Part shown: positions 1 to 6,075 of the stretch, one piece after another
Numbering within the stretch: position 1 is the stretch's first letter
Layout of the letters: each line of letters starts with the position of its first letter
Notes under the pieces: model-generated
Told to the model about the DNA's origin: nothing
Database searches by the model: none
What the model saw: the letters and a program-made list of their open reading frames with translations, nothing else
Translations under genes and position numbers: made by a program
Origin: an uncultured Pseudomonadota bacterium
GTDB taxonomy: Bacteria; Pseudomonadota; Gammaproteobacteria; Burkholderiales; Eutrophovitaceae
Assembly (NCBI GenBank): GCA_937983055.1
Contig: CALJLA010000124.1
Coordinates: 1-6,415 of the forward strand
Direction of reading: 5' to 3'
DNA: 6,415 nt

Positions 1-2202
1 AATCCCCTCGATGACATCCTTGCCCACACCGCGGTAGCCGAAGAAGCGCCCGTCATCGTCAAAAACCGGGTGCCCGCTGATGCTGATGTGGACAAGCGGA
101 TGGCCGTCGTCATCGACCCGGCTCAGCTCGAAATCGTAGAATCTTTCATGCGACTCCAGCGCCGCCCGCAGGCCATCCCATCCGGCAGGCGGGCTCCGCA
201 ATCCCGGAATCTCCCAGGGGATTCGGCCGATGCAGTCCTGCAATGCGGCGGCCCCGCCGCGACCTTCCGACACACCGGTAAACCTGAAGTGCGCGTCCTG
301 CTCCCAGTACCAGTCGGCGTTCAACTCGGTCAGCGCCCGGAAGCGCTCTTCGCTTTCGCGCAGCGCCTTTTCCGCCCGCTTGCGCGCGGTGATGTCACGC
401 AGCATCACCATTATCGCGGCCTTGCCTTCGTCGCGGATCGGCGATGCCGCCGCCTCTACATCGACCAGCGTGCCATCCAGCAGCACCAGGCGCTGCTCTG
501 AGGGCGGCAGGCTCTCGCCCCGCTCCATGCGCGAGATGCGCTCCCTCGCCAGCTCGTGCTGCTCGGGCACGATGAAGTCGTACACCGAGCGACCGATCAG
601 TTCATCCGCCGATGAGGCGCGGAAGAATCGCACCGCCGCACCATTCACAAATGTGAAACGCCCATCCCGGTGAAGATGTATCGGCTCGGGCGACAGGTCC
701 ACGAGCGTCCGGTAGCGGACCTGCAGCTGCGCCAGCTCGGCAGCCGCCCGTTCCCGCTCGGTGACATCGAAGGCAAGCGCCAGCCGTGCGGGCCGATCGT
801 TCCACTCGGTGTCGTAGCTGGTGATGTCCGCAAGCAGGTGCGTGCCGTCCTTTCGCAGATGGCGCCAGACGCCGGTGCGACGCCGCGGTTCTGGCCCAAG
901 GCGGGCGAGCATTTCCTTGAGCTTGGGCACATCCTCGGCCGGGCGGATGTCGAGAACGGTTTTCGACAGGAATTCGTCCCGCGAATAGCCGTAGTGATCG
1001 ATCGCCGCCTGGTTGGCCTCCAGAAACGCAAGCGTGGCCTGATCGTAAATCATCATCGGCACTGGATTGTCGAAGAAAAGCTTCCGATAGCGTGCCGAAG
1101 ATTCGGATAGCCGCGCCTCTGCTTCGGCCAGCGCGGCAACCTTCTCGCGCAACGCCTGCGTGAGCGCCTCGAACGCCTGCGCAGGTTCCAGGAACCGGTC
1201 TGCGGCGGCGCTTTCGCTTTCGGGCACCGGTTCGGCACCCGTTGCCGCTCCTTGTGCTGCGGCGGCAAGGCGCCCGAGCGGCCGCAGCACCAGCAATCGC
1301 GCCGCCTCCCACCCCAATGCAAGCGCGATCGCTGCCGCAAGTGCCAACACCGAAAGGTAAACGGCGGACCTGTCTCCAGGCATCTGAAACGGACCGACGC
1401 CCGACAGCTCGACGACCACCGTCATCGCGAGTTCTTCGCCGGCAAAGACTCGCGCAAGAGCCTGCGTCGAAGCGTCGGCCCGCCCGCCGGATTCCGCCGC
1501 CGCGCCGTCCTTGTCTTTTACCGGCGGCAGGGCACGGCCGCTCGGGAAAGGGCGCCCGATCATGCTCTGGTCCTCGGGTCGTCTGGCGAGAATCACGCCT
1601 TCTCGATCGACAACGGTCATGACGACGTGCGGGGGCAGCGCGATCGCCCCGAGGATCTGCTGCAGCACGTCGAGAGCGATGGACGCGAATAGGACGCCGG
1701 GCGTCCCGATGCCATCATGCAAAGGCTGGCCCAGGTTCACCGCCTTGCGGCCGGTCACGCGACCGACCTGGAACTCCCCTACGGCCAGCCGCCCCTCGCG
1801 CAGCGCGTTGCGGAAGTAGCTGCGGTCTCCGAGGTATACCTGCCTCGATGACACGCCATGGCAGTCCAGGTACCCGTCGGCACCGATCAGCCCGAGGTTG
1901 ATGAACCAGCGCTCGTCCCGGAGCAATTCCCGAACAAAGGATTCGCATCGCGCCGCATCGCCGGCGCGAAGCGCCGGCGCGCGCGCCAGCATTCCAAGGA
2001 CCTGCTGCGTGCCTTCGATCACCCGTTGCTGCTTGGCGGCGGCCAGCGTTGCCAGCGCCTGCGCCTCCGCCTCAGCACGCCCGGCCGCCCCGCGCCAGTG
2101 TTGCCAGATCAGGAACGCACTCAAGGTCAGCAGCGGGAGCAGCGCAATAGCGACTGCGAGCATCAACCGGATACGCAGACCGGATGCGAGCGCCTGCTTC
2201 AC
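1..2202 (-). CDS. Membrane-bound multi-PAS sensor protein with periplasmic Cache domain (3' end beyond the window)
   Basis: An uninterrupted frame of 734 codons runs from a GTG at 2202 off the left edge. Residues 13-33 form a first membrane helix. Residues 34-277 look like a periplasmic double-Cache sensing domain: GDRSYFRNAL near 125-134, GVLFASIALDVL near 169-180 and VVDREGVILARRPE near 197-210, with Cys86 and Cys114 as a possible disulfide. A second helix lies at about 280-305, followed by a HAMP-like linker starting at RPLGRL. Three PAS domains follow at about 371-485, 495-608 and 615-734; the first two end in the usual DVTERERA and DITARKRA motifs. The output module (histidine kinase, GGDEF/EAL or other) is not visible, so the biochemical activity is unknown. 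The start is preceded by GGGA five bases upstream; GTG at 2229 and TTG at 2214 are in-frame alternatives. It lies 36 bases after the receiver gene and is probably cotranscribed with it. The ligand is unknown. Confidence 0.9.
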   Translation of the reverse strand, partial: MKQALASGLRIRLMLAVAIALLPLLTLSAFLIWQHWRGAAGRAEAEAQALATLAAAKQQRVIEGTQQVLGMLARAPALRAGDAARCESFVRELLRDERWFINLGLIGADGYLDCHGVSSRQVYLGDRSYFRNALREGRLAVGEFQVGRVTGRKAVNLGQPLHDGIGTPGVLFASIALDVLQQILGAIALPPHVVMTVVDREGVILARRPEDQSMIGRPFPSGRALPPVKDKDGAAAESGGRADASTQALARVFAGEELAMTVVVELSGVGPFQMPGDRSAVYLSVLALAAAIALALGWEAARLLVLRPLGRLAAAAQGAATGAEPVPESESAAADRFLEPAQAFEALTQALREKVAALAEAEARLSESSARYRKLFFDNPVPMMIYDQATLAFLEANQAAIDHYGYSRDEFLSKTVLDIRPAEDVPKLKEMLARLGPEPRRRTGVWRHLRKDGTHLLADITSYDTEWNDRPARLALAFDVTERERAAAELAQLQVRYRTLVDLSPEPIHLHRDGRFTFVNGAAVRFFRASSADELIGRSVYDFIVPEQHELARERISRMERGESLPPSEQRLVLLDGTLVDVEAAASPIRDEGKAAIMVMLRDITARKRAEKALRESEERFRALTELNADWYWEQDAHFRFTGVSEGRGGAAALQDCIGRIPWEIPGLRSPPAGWDGLRAALESHERFYDFELSRVDDDGHPLVHISISGHPVFDDDGRFFGYRGVGKDVIEGI
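1959..1979. repeat. Perfect 9-bp hairpin inside the sensor gene
   Basis: CGCCGGCGC and GCGCCGGCG flank a GAA loop, giving a perfect inverted repeat within the coding sequence of the sensor's Cache domain. It codes for part of an Ala/Arg/Gly-rich stretch (about residues 75-82). In such GC-rich DNA it may simply reflect codon choice, and no T-run follows on either strand, so it is not a terminator. Confidence 0.5.
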
Positions 2203-2238
2203 TTGCGTCCCGGACAAATTGAGGCGCACCCGCCGCGG

Positions 2239-2685
2239 TCAGGCCCGCCCGGCCGGGCTGCTTTCGTTGATGAGCAGCCAGTAGATCTGGAGCTGCTGCA
2301 GCCGCTCGGTGAACTGGGCGAAACTGACCGGCTTGCGCACGTAGCTGTTAGCGCCGAGACGATAGCTTCGCATCATGTCCTCTTCCTCGCTCGACGAGGT
2401 CAGGATAACCACCGGGATGTGGGCGGTGCGCGTGTCCTTGCGCAGCCGCTCGAGCACCTCCAGCCCGTCGATCTTCGGCAGCTTTAGGTCAAGCAGAATG
2501 ACCTCGGGCTGGCGGGACATGTCGCGCCCCAGATGGCCTCCGGTGCCAAACAGGAAATCCAGGGCTTCGGCGCCGTCGCGGGCAACAACGATCTCGTTCG
2601 CGATCTTGTTCTGGCGAAGCGTGCGCAGGGTCAGCTCCTCGTGATCGGGATTGTCTTCCACCAGCAACAGCATTTTTTCTTTCAT
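2239..2685 (-). CDS. Single-domain response regulator (CheY-like, Rcp1 type)
   Basis: This 148-residue protein is a receiver domain with no output domain. The phosphorylation site is complete: acidic pocket Glu10-Asp11, phospho-acceptor Asp66 in LLDLKLP, switch Thr96 in VVILTSSS and Lys118 in VRKP. The long segment between strand 2 and the phospho-acceptor (FLFGTGGHLGRDMSRQPE) and the ending QIYWLLINE are typical of the Rcp1-like subfamily, which often pairs with PAS- or phytochrome-type sensors. It therefore probably acts by phosphotransfer or protein contact rather than by binding DNA. The ATG at 2685 has an AGGA ribosome binding site about five bases upstream. It is the first gene of a unit with the multi-PAS sensor at 1-2202; its TGA stop is in frame with that sensor, 36 bases before the sensor's start. 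Whether the sensor is its kinase cannot be told, because the sensor's C-terminus is missing. Confidence 0.95.
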   Translation of the reverse strand: MKEKMLLLVEDNPDHEELTLRTLRQNKIANEIVVARDGAEALDFLFGTGGHLGRDMSRQPEVILLDLKLPKIDGLEVLERLRKDTRTAHIPVVILTSSSEEEDMMRSYRLGANSYVRKPVSFAQFTERLQQLQIYWLLINESSPAGRA

Positions 2686-2749
2686 TGTTCCTGGGTACCT
2701 TTCCCGGCAGGTGGAGGGACGCAGGGGACGCCACCGGACAGCGCCCCGA

Positions 2750-2787
2750 CCGCCGCGCCAGCCGGTTGCATCCGGCCGCGGCGGCGG
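2750..2787. repeat. Long imperfect GC hairpin upstream of the receiver gene
   Basis: Two 16-base arms (2750-2765 and 2772-2787) pair at 13 of 16 positions around the loop TTGCAT: seven outer pairs, a short mismatched centre and a five-pair apex. No T-run follows on either strand, so it is not a typical intrinsic terminator. It lies between the enolase-superfamily gene and the receiver gene. If transcription starts near 2793, it would form at the very 5' end of the receiver mRNA. Its role is unknown. Confidence 0.45.
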
Positions 2788-2799
2788 ACACCCCGGAGA

Positions 2800-2805
2800 A
2801 TTCTA
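2800..2805 (-). promoter_or_regulatory. Candidate -10 box for the receiver/sensor unit
   Basis: Read on the minus strand, this is TAGAAT, one base from the TATAAT consensus, in the 156-base gap before the receiver gene. No good -35 box lies 16-18 bases upstream, so this is only a candidate. It would give a leader of roughly 108 bases beginning with the hairpin at 2750-2787. The rest of the gap (2686-2841) holds the receiver's ribosome binding site and a short palindrome, CCGTGCACGG, at 2825-2834 just past the upstream gene's stop; I see no gene in it. Confidence 0.25.
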
Positions 2806-2841
2806 CCGTCGAACCACGTAGAAACCGTGCACGGCCTGCGT

Positions 2842-3990
2842 TCAGGGCGCGGCATAGCGCTTGAGTGTGGCCTCCACGACTTCGATGCCAAGCCCCGGAC
2901 CGTCGGGGATGTGCACGCGCCCCTCGACCAGATCCACCGGCGCGGTCACCAGTTCTCTGCGGAAAGGATGGGACGAGCGGTCGTACTCGAGAATTGGCTG
3001 CTGGGGAAAGATCGAATGATGTGCGACAGGCAGCGCGGCGATCAACTGCAGTGACGCCGCCTGGGCAACTGCCGAGCCCCATACGTGCGGATTGACAGCA
3101 ATTCCATTGGCCTGAGCCAGTGCAACGATATGGCGGCAGGCGGTAAAGCCGCCGCAGGACCCGATATCCGGCTGCACCACATCGACGGCATGCGCCTGAA
3201 CCAGGTCCCGGAATCCGTAAAGTGAATGCTCATTTTCACCCCCTGCAATCGGGGTCTGCAACCGTGCCCGCAGCTCGACATAGCCGGCCACGTCTTCCGG
3301 CACCACTGGCTCCTCGTACCAGCGCAGCTGGTATTGGTCGAGCGCCCGGCCGAGTCTCAGTGCTTCTGCGCGACCGTAGGCGTGGTTGGTGTCAACCATC
3401 AGGGTCACGTCCTTGCCCTGGAGGGCACGGGCGACCGCGGCCATGCATGCGAGGTCATCGTCTACGCCATAGCCGAGCTTGACCTTCATCGCGCGGAATC
3501 CCGCCTCGAAATGGCGGAGCGCCTCATCGGCCAGCCGCTGCGCCTCCCCCTGGCCCTTGATTCGGTAGAACCCTGTGGCATAAGGTTCGACGTGCGTCCG
3601 GAAAGCTCCGCCGAGAAGCCGATAGACCGGCACGCCATAGTGCTTGCCCGCGATATCCCACAATGCAATGTCGACGGCGCTGATGGCCGCCATTACGGAG
3701 CCTTTTCGGCCGTAGTCGCGGGTCGCGTGGTACATGCGATGCCACAGCACCTCGGTATCAAGGGCGTCCGCGCCGACCAGCAAAGGCGCCAGCGCATGCT
3801 CGATTGCGGCGGCGGCAATCTCCGGGGGCTCGAGCCCCTGGGCGAAGGCCTCGCCCCAGCCGGTGATACCCTGATCGGTGGCGACCTCGATGAGGGTCGC
3901 CGAGCGCTGCCGGACCCATCCTTGCGAGAATGCGAACGGTTCGCTCAACGGGCTTTTCAGAACGTGTATTTTTATTCCGGTGATTCGCAT
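2842..3990 (-). CDS. Enolase-superfamily enzyme, mandelate racemase subgroup (acid-sugar dehydratase or galactarolactone cycloisomerase-like)
   Basis: The 382-residue length is normal for the family. Residues 1-125 form the N-terminal capping domain and the rest the barrel. Active-site elements are intact: Lys169-x-Lys171 (MKVKLG), metal ligands Asp200 (VDTNHAYG), Glu226 (WYEEP) and Glu252 (GGENE), and the Asp275 (QPDIG) / His302 (NPHVWG) dyad, with the same 27-residue spacing as in mandelate racemase. This places it in the MR subgroup, which abstracts a proton alpha to a carboxylate with Mg2+ stabilising the enolate. From memory it resembles Agrobacterium D-galactarolactone cycloisomerase most closely: WDIAGKHYG, LLGGAFR, PYATG, EYDRSSHPFR and IPDGPGLGIE all have close counterparts. 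Substrate cannot be assigned from sequence. No sugar-acid transporter, dehydrogenase or aldolase lies nearby. The ATG at 3990 has GGAG eight bases upstream; an out-of-frame ATG lies at 3994. It is divergent from the stress protein gene and cytoplasmic (no signal peptide). Confidence 0.9.
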   Translation of the reverse strand: MRITGIKIHVLKSPLSEPFAFSQGWVRQRSATLIEVATDQGITGWGEAFAQGLEPPEIAAAAIEHALAPLLVGADALDTEVLWHRMYHATRDYGRKGSVMAAISAVDIALWDIAGKHYGVPVYRLLGGAFRTHVEPYATGFYRIKGQGEAQRLADEALRHFEAGFRAMKVKLGYGVDDDLACMAAVARALQGKDVTLMVDTNHAYGRAEALRLGRALDQYQLRWYEEPVVPEDVAGYVELRARLQTPIAGGENEHSLYGFRDLVQAHAVDVVQPDIGSCGGFTACRHIVALAQANGIAVNPHVWGSAVAQAASLQLIAALPVAHHSIFPQQPILEYDRSSHPFRRELVTAPVDLVEGRVHIPDGPGLGIEVVEATLKRYAAP

Positions 3991-4013
3991 GCATTTGTCT
4001 CCATTTTCGGGCA

Positions 4014-4033
4014 GGTCATCTTAACGCCTGACC
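4014..4033. promoter_or_regulatory. Dyad in the divergent promoter region (possible operator)
   Basis: GGTCA and TGACC are separated by ten bases (TCTTAACGCC) in the middle of the 70-base gap between the minus-strand enolase-superfamily gene and the plus-strand stress gene. A further GCAGG/CCTGC pair (4011-4015, 4036-4040) brackets it. The spacing and position would suit a dimeric regulator acting on one or both genes, but a five-base dyad can occur by chance. I could not pick out convincing -35/-10 pairs for either gene; TTGTCT at 3995-4000 is the best -35-like string on the plus strand. Confidence 0.3.
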
Positions 4034-4060
4034 CGCCTGCAGACAGCGGAAGGAGAAGAT

Positions 4061-4501
4061 ATGTATCGCAAGATTCTGATTCCGACCGACGGCTCGGACC
4101 TGTGCCGCACAGCCGCGCAACGCGGTATCGCGTTTGCGAAACAGCTCGGCGCACAGATCGTGGCGTTTCATGCGATTCCAGCGACCTCCTACATGCTCTA
4201 CACGGAATCGGGTCCGAGCGACCTGATGGTCGAGCAATTCGAGAAAGAAGCCCGGACGCGCGGCGAACGCCTTACCCAGGAAATCGCCGATCTTGCTCAG
4301 GCCGCTGGCGTGCCCTGTGAACGTCTGTGCCTCGTCAACGATCATGCCTGGGAGGGCATCACCGAGGCGGCCAACACGAAACAGTGCGACCTGATCTTCA
4401 TGGCATCTCATGGCCGGCGCGGACTGACAGCGCTGCTGCTGGGCAGCGAAACCACCAAGGTGCTCACGCACAGCAAGACCCCGGTGCTGGTCTACCGATA
4501 A
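4061..4501 (+). CDS. Universal stress protein, UspA family
   Basis: The 146-residue protein is one complete Usp domain of usual length. It opens with YRKILIPTDGSD, the first strand with the nucleotide-contacting Asp10. It ends with the family signature MASHGRRG (114-121), then GS at 128-129 and PVLVYR. The ATP-binding pattern is G-x9-G-S from Gly118 to Gly128-Ser129, but the first glycine of the classic G-x2-G is alanine (Ala115), as in many family members. ATP binding is therefore plausible but unproven. Such proteins are cytoplasmic and are made under stress or growth arrest. The start is firm: AGGAG at 4051-4055, five bases before the ATG. It is the only protein gene on the plus strand, divergent from the enolase-superfamily gene and convergent with the small secreted protein gene. 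Its TAA stop (4499-4501) lies partly inside the terminator T-tract of the opposite strand. Confidence 0.96.
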   Translation: MYRKILIPTDGSDLCRTAAQRGIAFAKQLGAQIVAFHAIPATSYMLYTESGPSDLMVEQFEKEARTRGERLTQEIADLAQAAGVPCERLCLVNDHAWEGITEAANTKQCDLIFMASHGRRGLTALLLGSETTKVLTHSKTPVLVYR

Positions 4502-4537
4502 AAAACGGGACGGGCCAAGGGAGGAAGGCCCGCCCCG
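4500..4537 (-). terminator. Intrinsic terminator of the small secreted protein gene
   Basis: Read on the minus strand, an 11-bp stem with one mismatch (arms 4537-4527 and 4516-4506, ten-base loop) is followed at once by six T residues (4505-4500). This is a textbook intrinsic terminator about 30 bases after the stop of the 4568-4885 gene. On the plus strand the same stem comes just after the stress gene's stop but lacks a following T-run, so it would work less well in that direction. Confidence 0.85.
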
Positions 4538-4538
4538 C

Positions 4539-4559
4539 CTGCGCGCCGCAAGCGCGCAG
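4539..4559. repeat. Second perfect hairpin in the convergent gap
   Basis: CTGCGCGC and GCGCGCAG form a perfect 8-bp stem around the loop CGCAA, directly beside the terminator stem and nine bases past the stop of the small secreted protein gene. It has no T-run of its own. It may help stop or protect transcripts from either side. Confidence 0.6.
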
Positions 4560-4567
4560 TAAATCGT

Positions 4568-4885
4568 TCAGTTGCGGTCGCAGGGGAAAGCGTCGCGCAG
4601 GCCCTGGATGATCAAGTAACGGCGCTGTCGGTAGCGCTCGCCCGGGTTCGCTTCCAGATAGGCCTTCACCGCAGCAAAGGCAGTCTGCGCGCGATCGCCT
4701 GGCTCCATGCAAAAAAGCACGCCGTCGAGATCCTTCCAGACCGCATCGACGTACATCGCGGCCGCTTCCTGCGTTCTGTGGTCCGACATCAGGCGCAGGA
4801 ATTCCTCTCCGTCGTCCTCTGCAGATGCGGCGGCGCTCAGCCCGAACAGACTCAGGGCCAGCAGCAAACTCCGGTGTCCGGTCAC
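4568..4885 (-). CDS. Small secreted protein, Rap1a/Tai immunity-like
   Basis: This 105-residue protein has a signal peptide (hydrophobic residues 6-20, likely cleavage after Ala-Ser-Ala22) and a mature part of about 83 residues, so it is probably periplasmic. The second half, with LFC (Cys59), AVKAYLEANPGER (72-84) and GLRDAFPC (95-102), matches my recollection of the Rap1a/Tai family, whose founders protect against type VI secretion amidase effectors but which is widespread with mostly unknown roles. The two earlier cysteines I expect in that family (near LRLM33 and AAAM44) are missing, leaving only Cys59 and Cys102, which may pair. The GTG at 4885 is chosen because GGAGG lies six bases upstream and the signal peptide then begins cleanly; an in-frame ATG at 4957 would run back through the terminator-like hairpin. 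No secretion or effector gene is adjacent. The family assignment is moderate and the function unproven. Confidence 0.75.
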   Translation of the reverse strand: MTGHRSLLLALSLFGLSAAASAEDDGEEFLRLMSDHRTQEAAAMYVDAVWKDLDGVLFCMEPGDRAQTAFAAVKAYLEANPGERYRQRRYLIIQGLRDAFPCDRN

Positions 4886-4891
4886 GGCACG

Positions 4892-4896
4892 CCTCC
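4892..4896 (-). promoter_or_regulatory. Ribosome binding site that sets the GTG start at 4885
   Basis: A full GGAGG on the minus strand, six bases before the GTG. It directly abuts the T-run (4902-4897) that follows the tRNA-side hairpin, so translation signals begin where termination would end. Confidence 0.8.
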
Positions 4897-4951
4897 AAAA
4901 AACCGAAGGAGCACCCGACCCGCCGCATTCCGGCGGCAGATCGCGTGCTCC
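4897..4951 (-). terminator. Terminator-like long hairpin after tRNA-Thr
   Basis: On the minus strand, 10 bases past the tRNA's CCA end, a 44-base hairpin spans 4951-4908. Its stem runs GGAGCAC/GTGCTCC (7 bp), a 2x2 internal loop, GATC/GGTC (4 pairs, one G-T), a single mismatch and GCCGC/GCGGC (5 bp), closed by a six-base loop. Five bases later comes a run of six T (4902-4897). The five-base spacer makes it less than ideal, but it is the obvious terminator for the tRNA transcript. Any read-through would directly transcribe the small secreted protein gene. Confidence 0.7.
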
Positions 4952-4961
4952 CGTCACAGAC

Positions 4962-5037
<76 letters not shown>

Positions 5038-5049
5038 GTAAGGGCGCGA

Positions 5050-5079
5050 ATTATACGGCCGCCCCGGCGCGACCGGCAA
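5050..5079 (-). promoter_or_regulatory. Promoter of tRNA-Thr, with GC-rich discriminator
   Basis: On the minus strand, TTGCCG (5079-5074, 4 of 6 to the -35 consensus) and a perfect TATAAT (5055-5050) are 18 bases apart. The start would fall near 5043, about five bases before the mature tRNA. The bases after the -10 (TCGCGCCC) are GC-rich, as in stable-RNA promoters under stringent control. The promoter begins only about 11 bases after the hydratase stop codon. Confidence 0.8.
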
Positions 5080-5089
5080 TCGCCCCAGT

Positions 5090-5872
5090 TCAGCGGTTCT
5101 TGAAGGCTGGTTTGCGTTTCTCGACGAAGGCCGCCATGCCTTCTTTCTGGTCCTCGGTGGCAAATGCCGAATGAAACAGGCGCCGCTCGAAGCGCACCCC
5201 TTCGGCCAGCGTGGACTCGAATGCGCGGTTGACCGATTCCTTGGCCATCATTACTACCGGCAGCGACAGATCGGCGATCTTCTGCGCCGTCGCCACCGCG
5301 TCGCTCATCAGTTCCGCCACCGGCACGACGCGGCTGACCAGCCCGCAGCGCTCGGCTTCCTGCGCGTCCATCATGCGCGCCTGGCCCAGCAACACCATCT
5401 CCATCGCTTTCGACTTGCCGACAAAGCGCGGCAGCCGCTGGGTGCCACCAGCGCCCGGGAGAATGCCGAGGTTGATTTCAGGCTGACCGAACTTTGCATT
5501 GTCAGCGGCAATGATGAAATCGCACATCATTGCCAGTTCGCACCCGCCCCCAAGGGCGTAACCGGCCACGGCCGCTATGACCGGCTTGCGGCAGCGGGTT
5601 ACCCGCTCCCATTCAGCCGTAATGAAGTCGGCCTTGTAGACATCCATGTAGGATTTGTCCTTCATTGCCTTGATGTCGGCACCCGCGGCAAATGCCTTCT
5701 CACTACCGGTAACGACAATGCAGCCGATGTTCTCGTCAGCCTCGAAGCCGTCGAGTGCACGCGAAAGCTCCATCATCAGTTCCGGCGACAGCGCATTCAG
5801 CGCCTTGGGCCGGTTCAGCGTGACGATACCCACCTTGCCGCGGGTTTCAGTCAGGATATTCTCGTAGGCCAT
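5090..5872 (-). CDS. Enoyl-CoA hydratase (crotonase family)
   Basis: The 260-residue protein is a full-length crotonase that hydrates trans-2-enoyl-CoA to (S)-3-hydroxyacyl-CoA in fatty acid or related acyl-CoA breakdown in the cytoplasm. Both catalytic glutamates are present, 20 residues apart as in rat mitochondrial hydratase: Glu112 (ALGGGCE) and Glu132 (FGQPE). The oxyanion-hole region AAGADIKAM (62-70), PGAGGTQRLPR (139-149) and the C-terminal MAKESVN and EGMAAFVEKRKPAF (244-257) all match true hydratases rather than distant crotonases. The ATG at 5872 has GAGGA about six bases upstream and begins the usual MAYENI; an ATG at 5947 would add 25 unrelated residues. No other beta-oxidation gene is adjacent, so the pathway is open. 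The 203-base gap upstream (5873-6075) holds no gene; it has a palindrome, ATGGATCCAT, at 5938-5947 and a TAGAAT box at about 5957-5952 without a clear -35. Confidence 0.95.
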   Translation of the reverse strand: MAYENILTETRGKVGIVTLNRPKALNALSPELMMELSRALDGFEADENIGCIVVTGSEKAFAAGADIKAMKDKSYMDVYKADFITAEWERVTRCRKPVIAAVAGYALGGGCELAMMCDFIIAADNAKFGQPEINLGILPGAGGTQRLPRFVGKSKAMEMVLLGQARMMDAQEAERCGLVSRVVPVAELMSDAVATAQKIADLSLPVVMMAKESVNRAFESTLAEGVRFERRLFHSAFATEDQKEGMAAFVEKRKPAFKNR

Positions 5873-6075
5873 TCGATTTCCTCGGTCTTGATTGGTAATG
5901 GAGGGACTGGCGCCGCCGCCAACGACGGCTGGTGCCCATGGATCCATTCTATTGAAATGCGTGACCTGCGCCGGCCCTCTGGCCCGATCGGCACATGGCA
6001 GGGTAACGGGCGGTCGCTCTTCGCGGCGGGCGGACGCCCCGGGACGGGGACCTCTGTTGCTCTAAGCCCGCCGTT

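Noticed and set aside
602..1340. Several open frames in other frames within the sensor gene
   Set aside because: The 734-codon sensor frame runs through the whole region with coherent Cache and PAS domains; the others are Arg/Pro/Ala-rich shadows.
2682..2771. 29-codon frame starting in the hairpin loop, with its TGA overlapping the receiver's ATG (ATGA)
   Set aside because: The overlap would suit translational coupling, but the start has no usable ribosome binding site and sits in a stem-loop, and the peptide shows no feature. Kept only as a remote possibility.
3226..4320. 364-codon plus-strand open frame opposite the enolase-superfamily gene
   Set aside because: It is antisense to an intact conserved gene and overlaps the stress gene in another frame. 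It has no recognisable motif or good ribosome binding site; long antisense frames are common in GC-rich DNA.
4886..4957. Longer N-terminus for the small secreted protein, starting at ATG 4957
   Set aside because: It would translate through the tRNA-side terminator hairpin and bury the signal peptide; the GTG at 4885 has a perfectly placed GGAGG.
5873..5947. 25-residue N-terminal extension of the enoyl-CoA hydratase
   Set aside because: The added residues are not family-like, and ATG 5872 has a good ribosome binding site and the usual MAYENI start.
6037..6049. CCCCG/CGGGG mini-hairpin after the Fur-family gene as its terminator
   Set aside because: The stem is only five pairs with a three-base loop and has no T-run on the minus strand.
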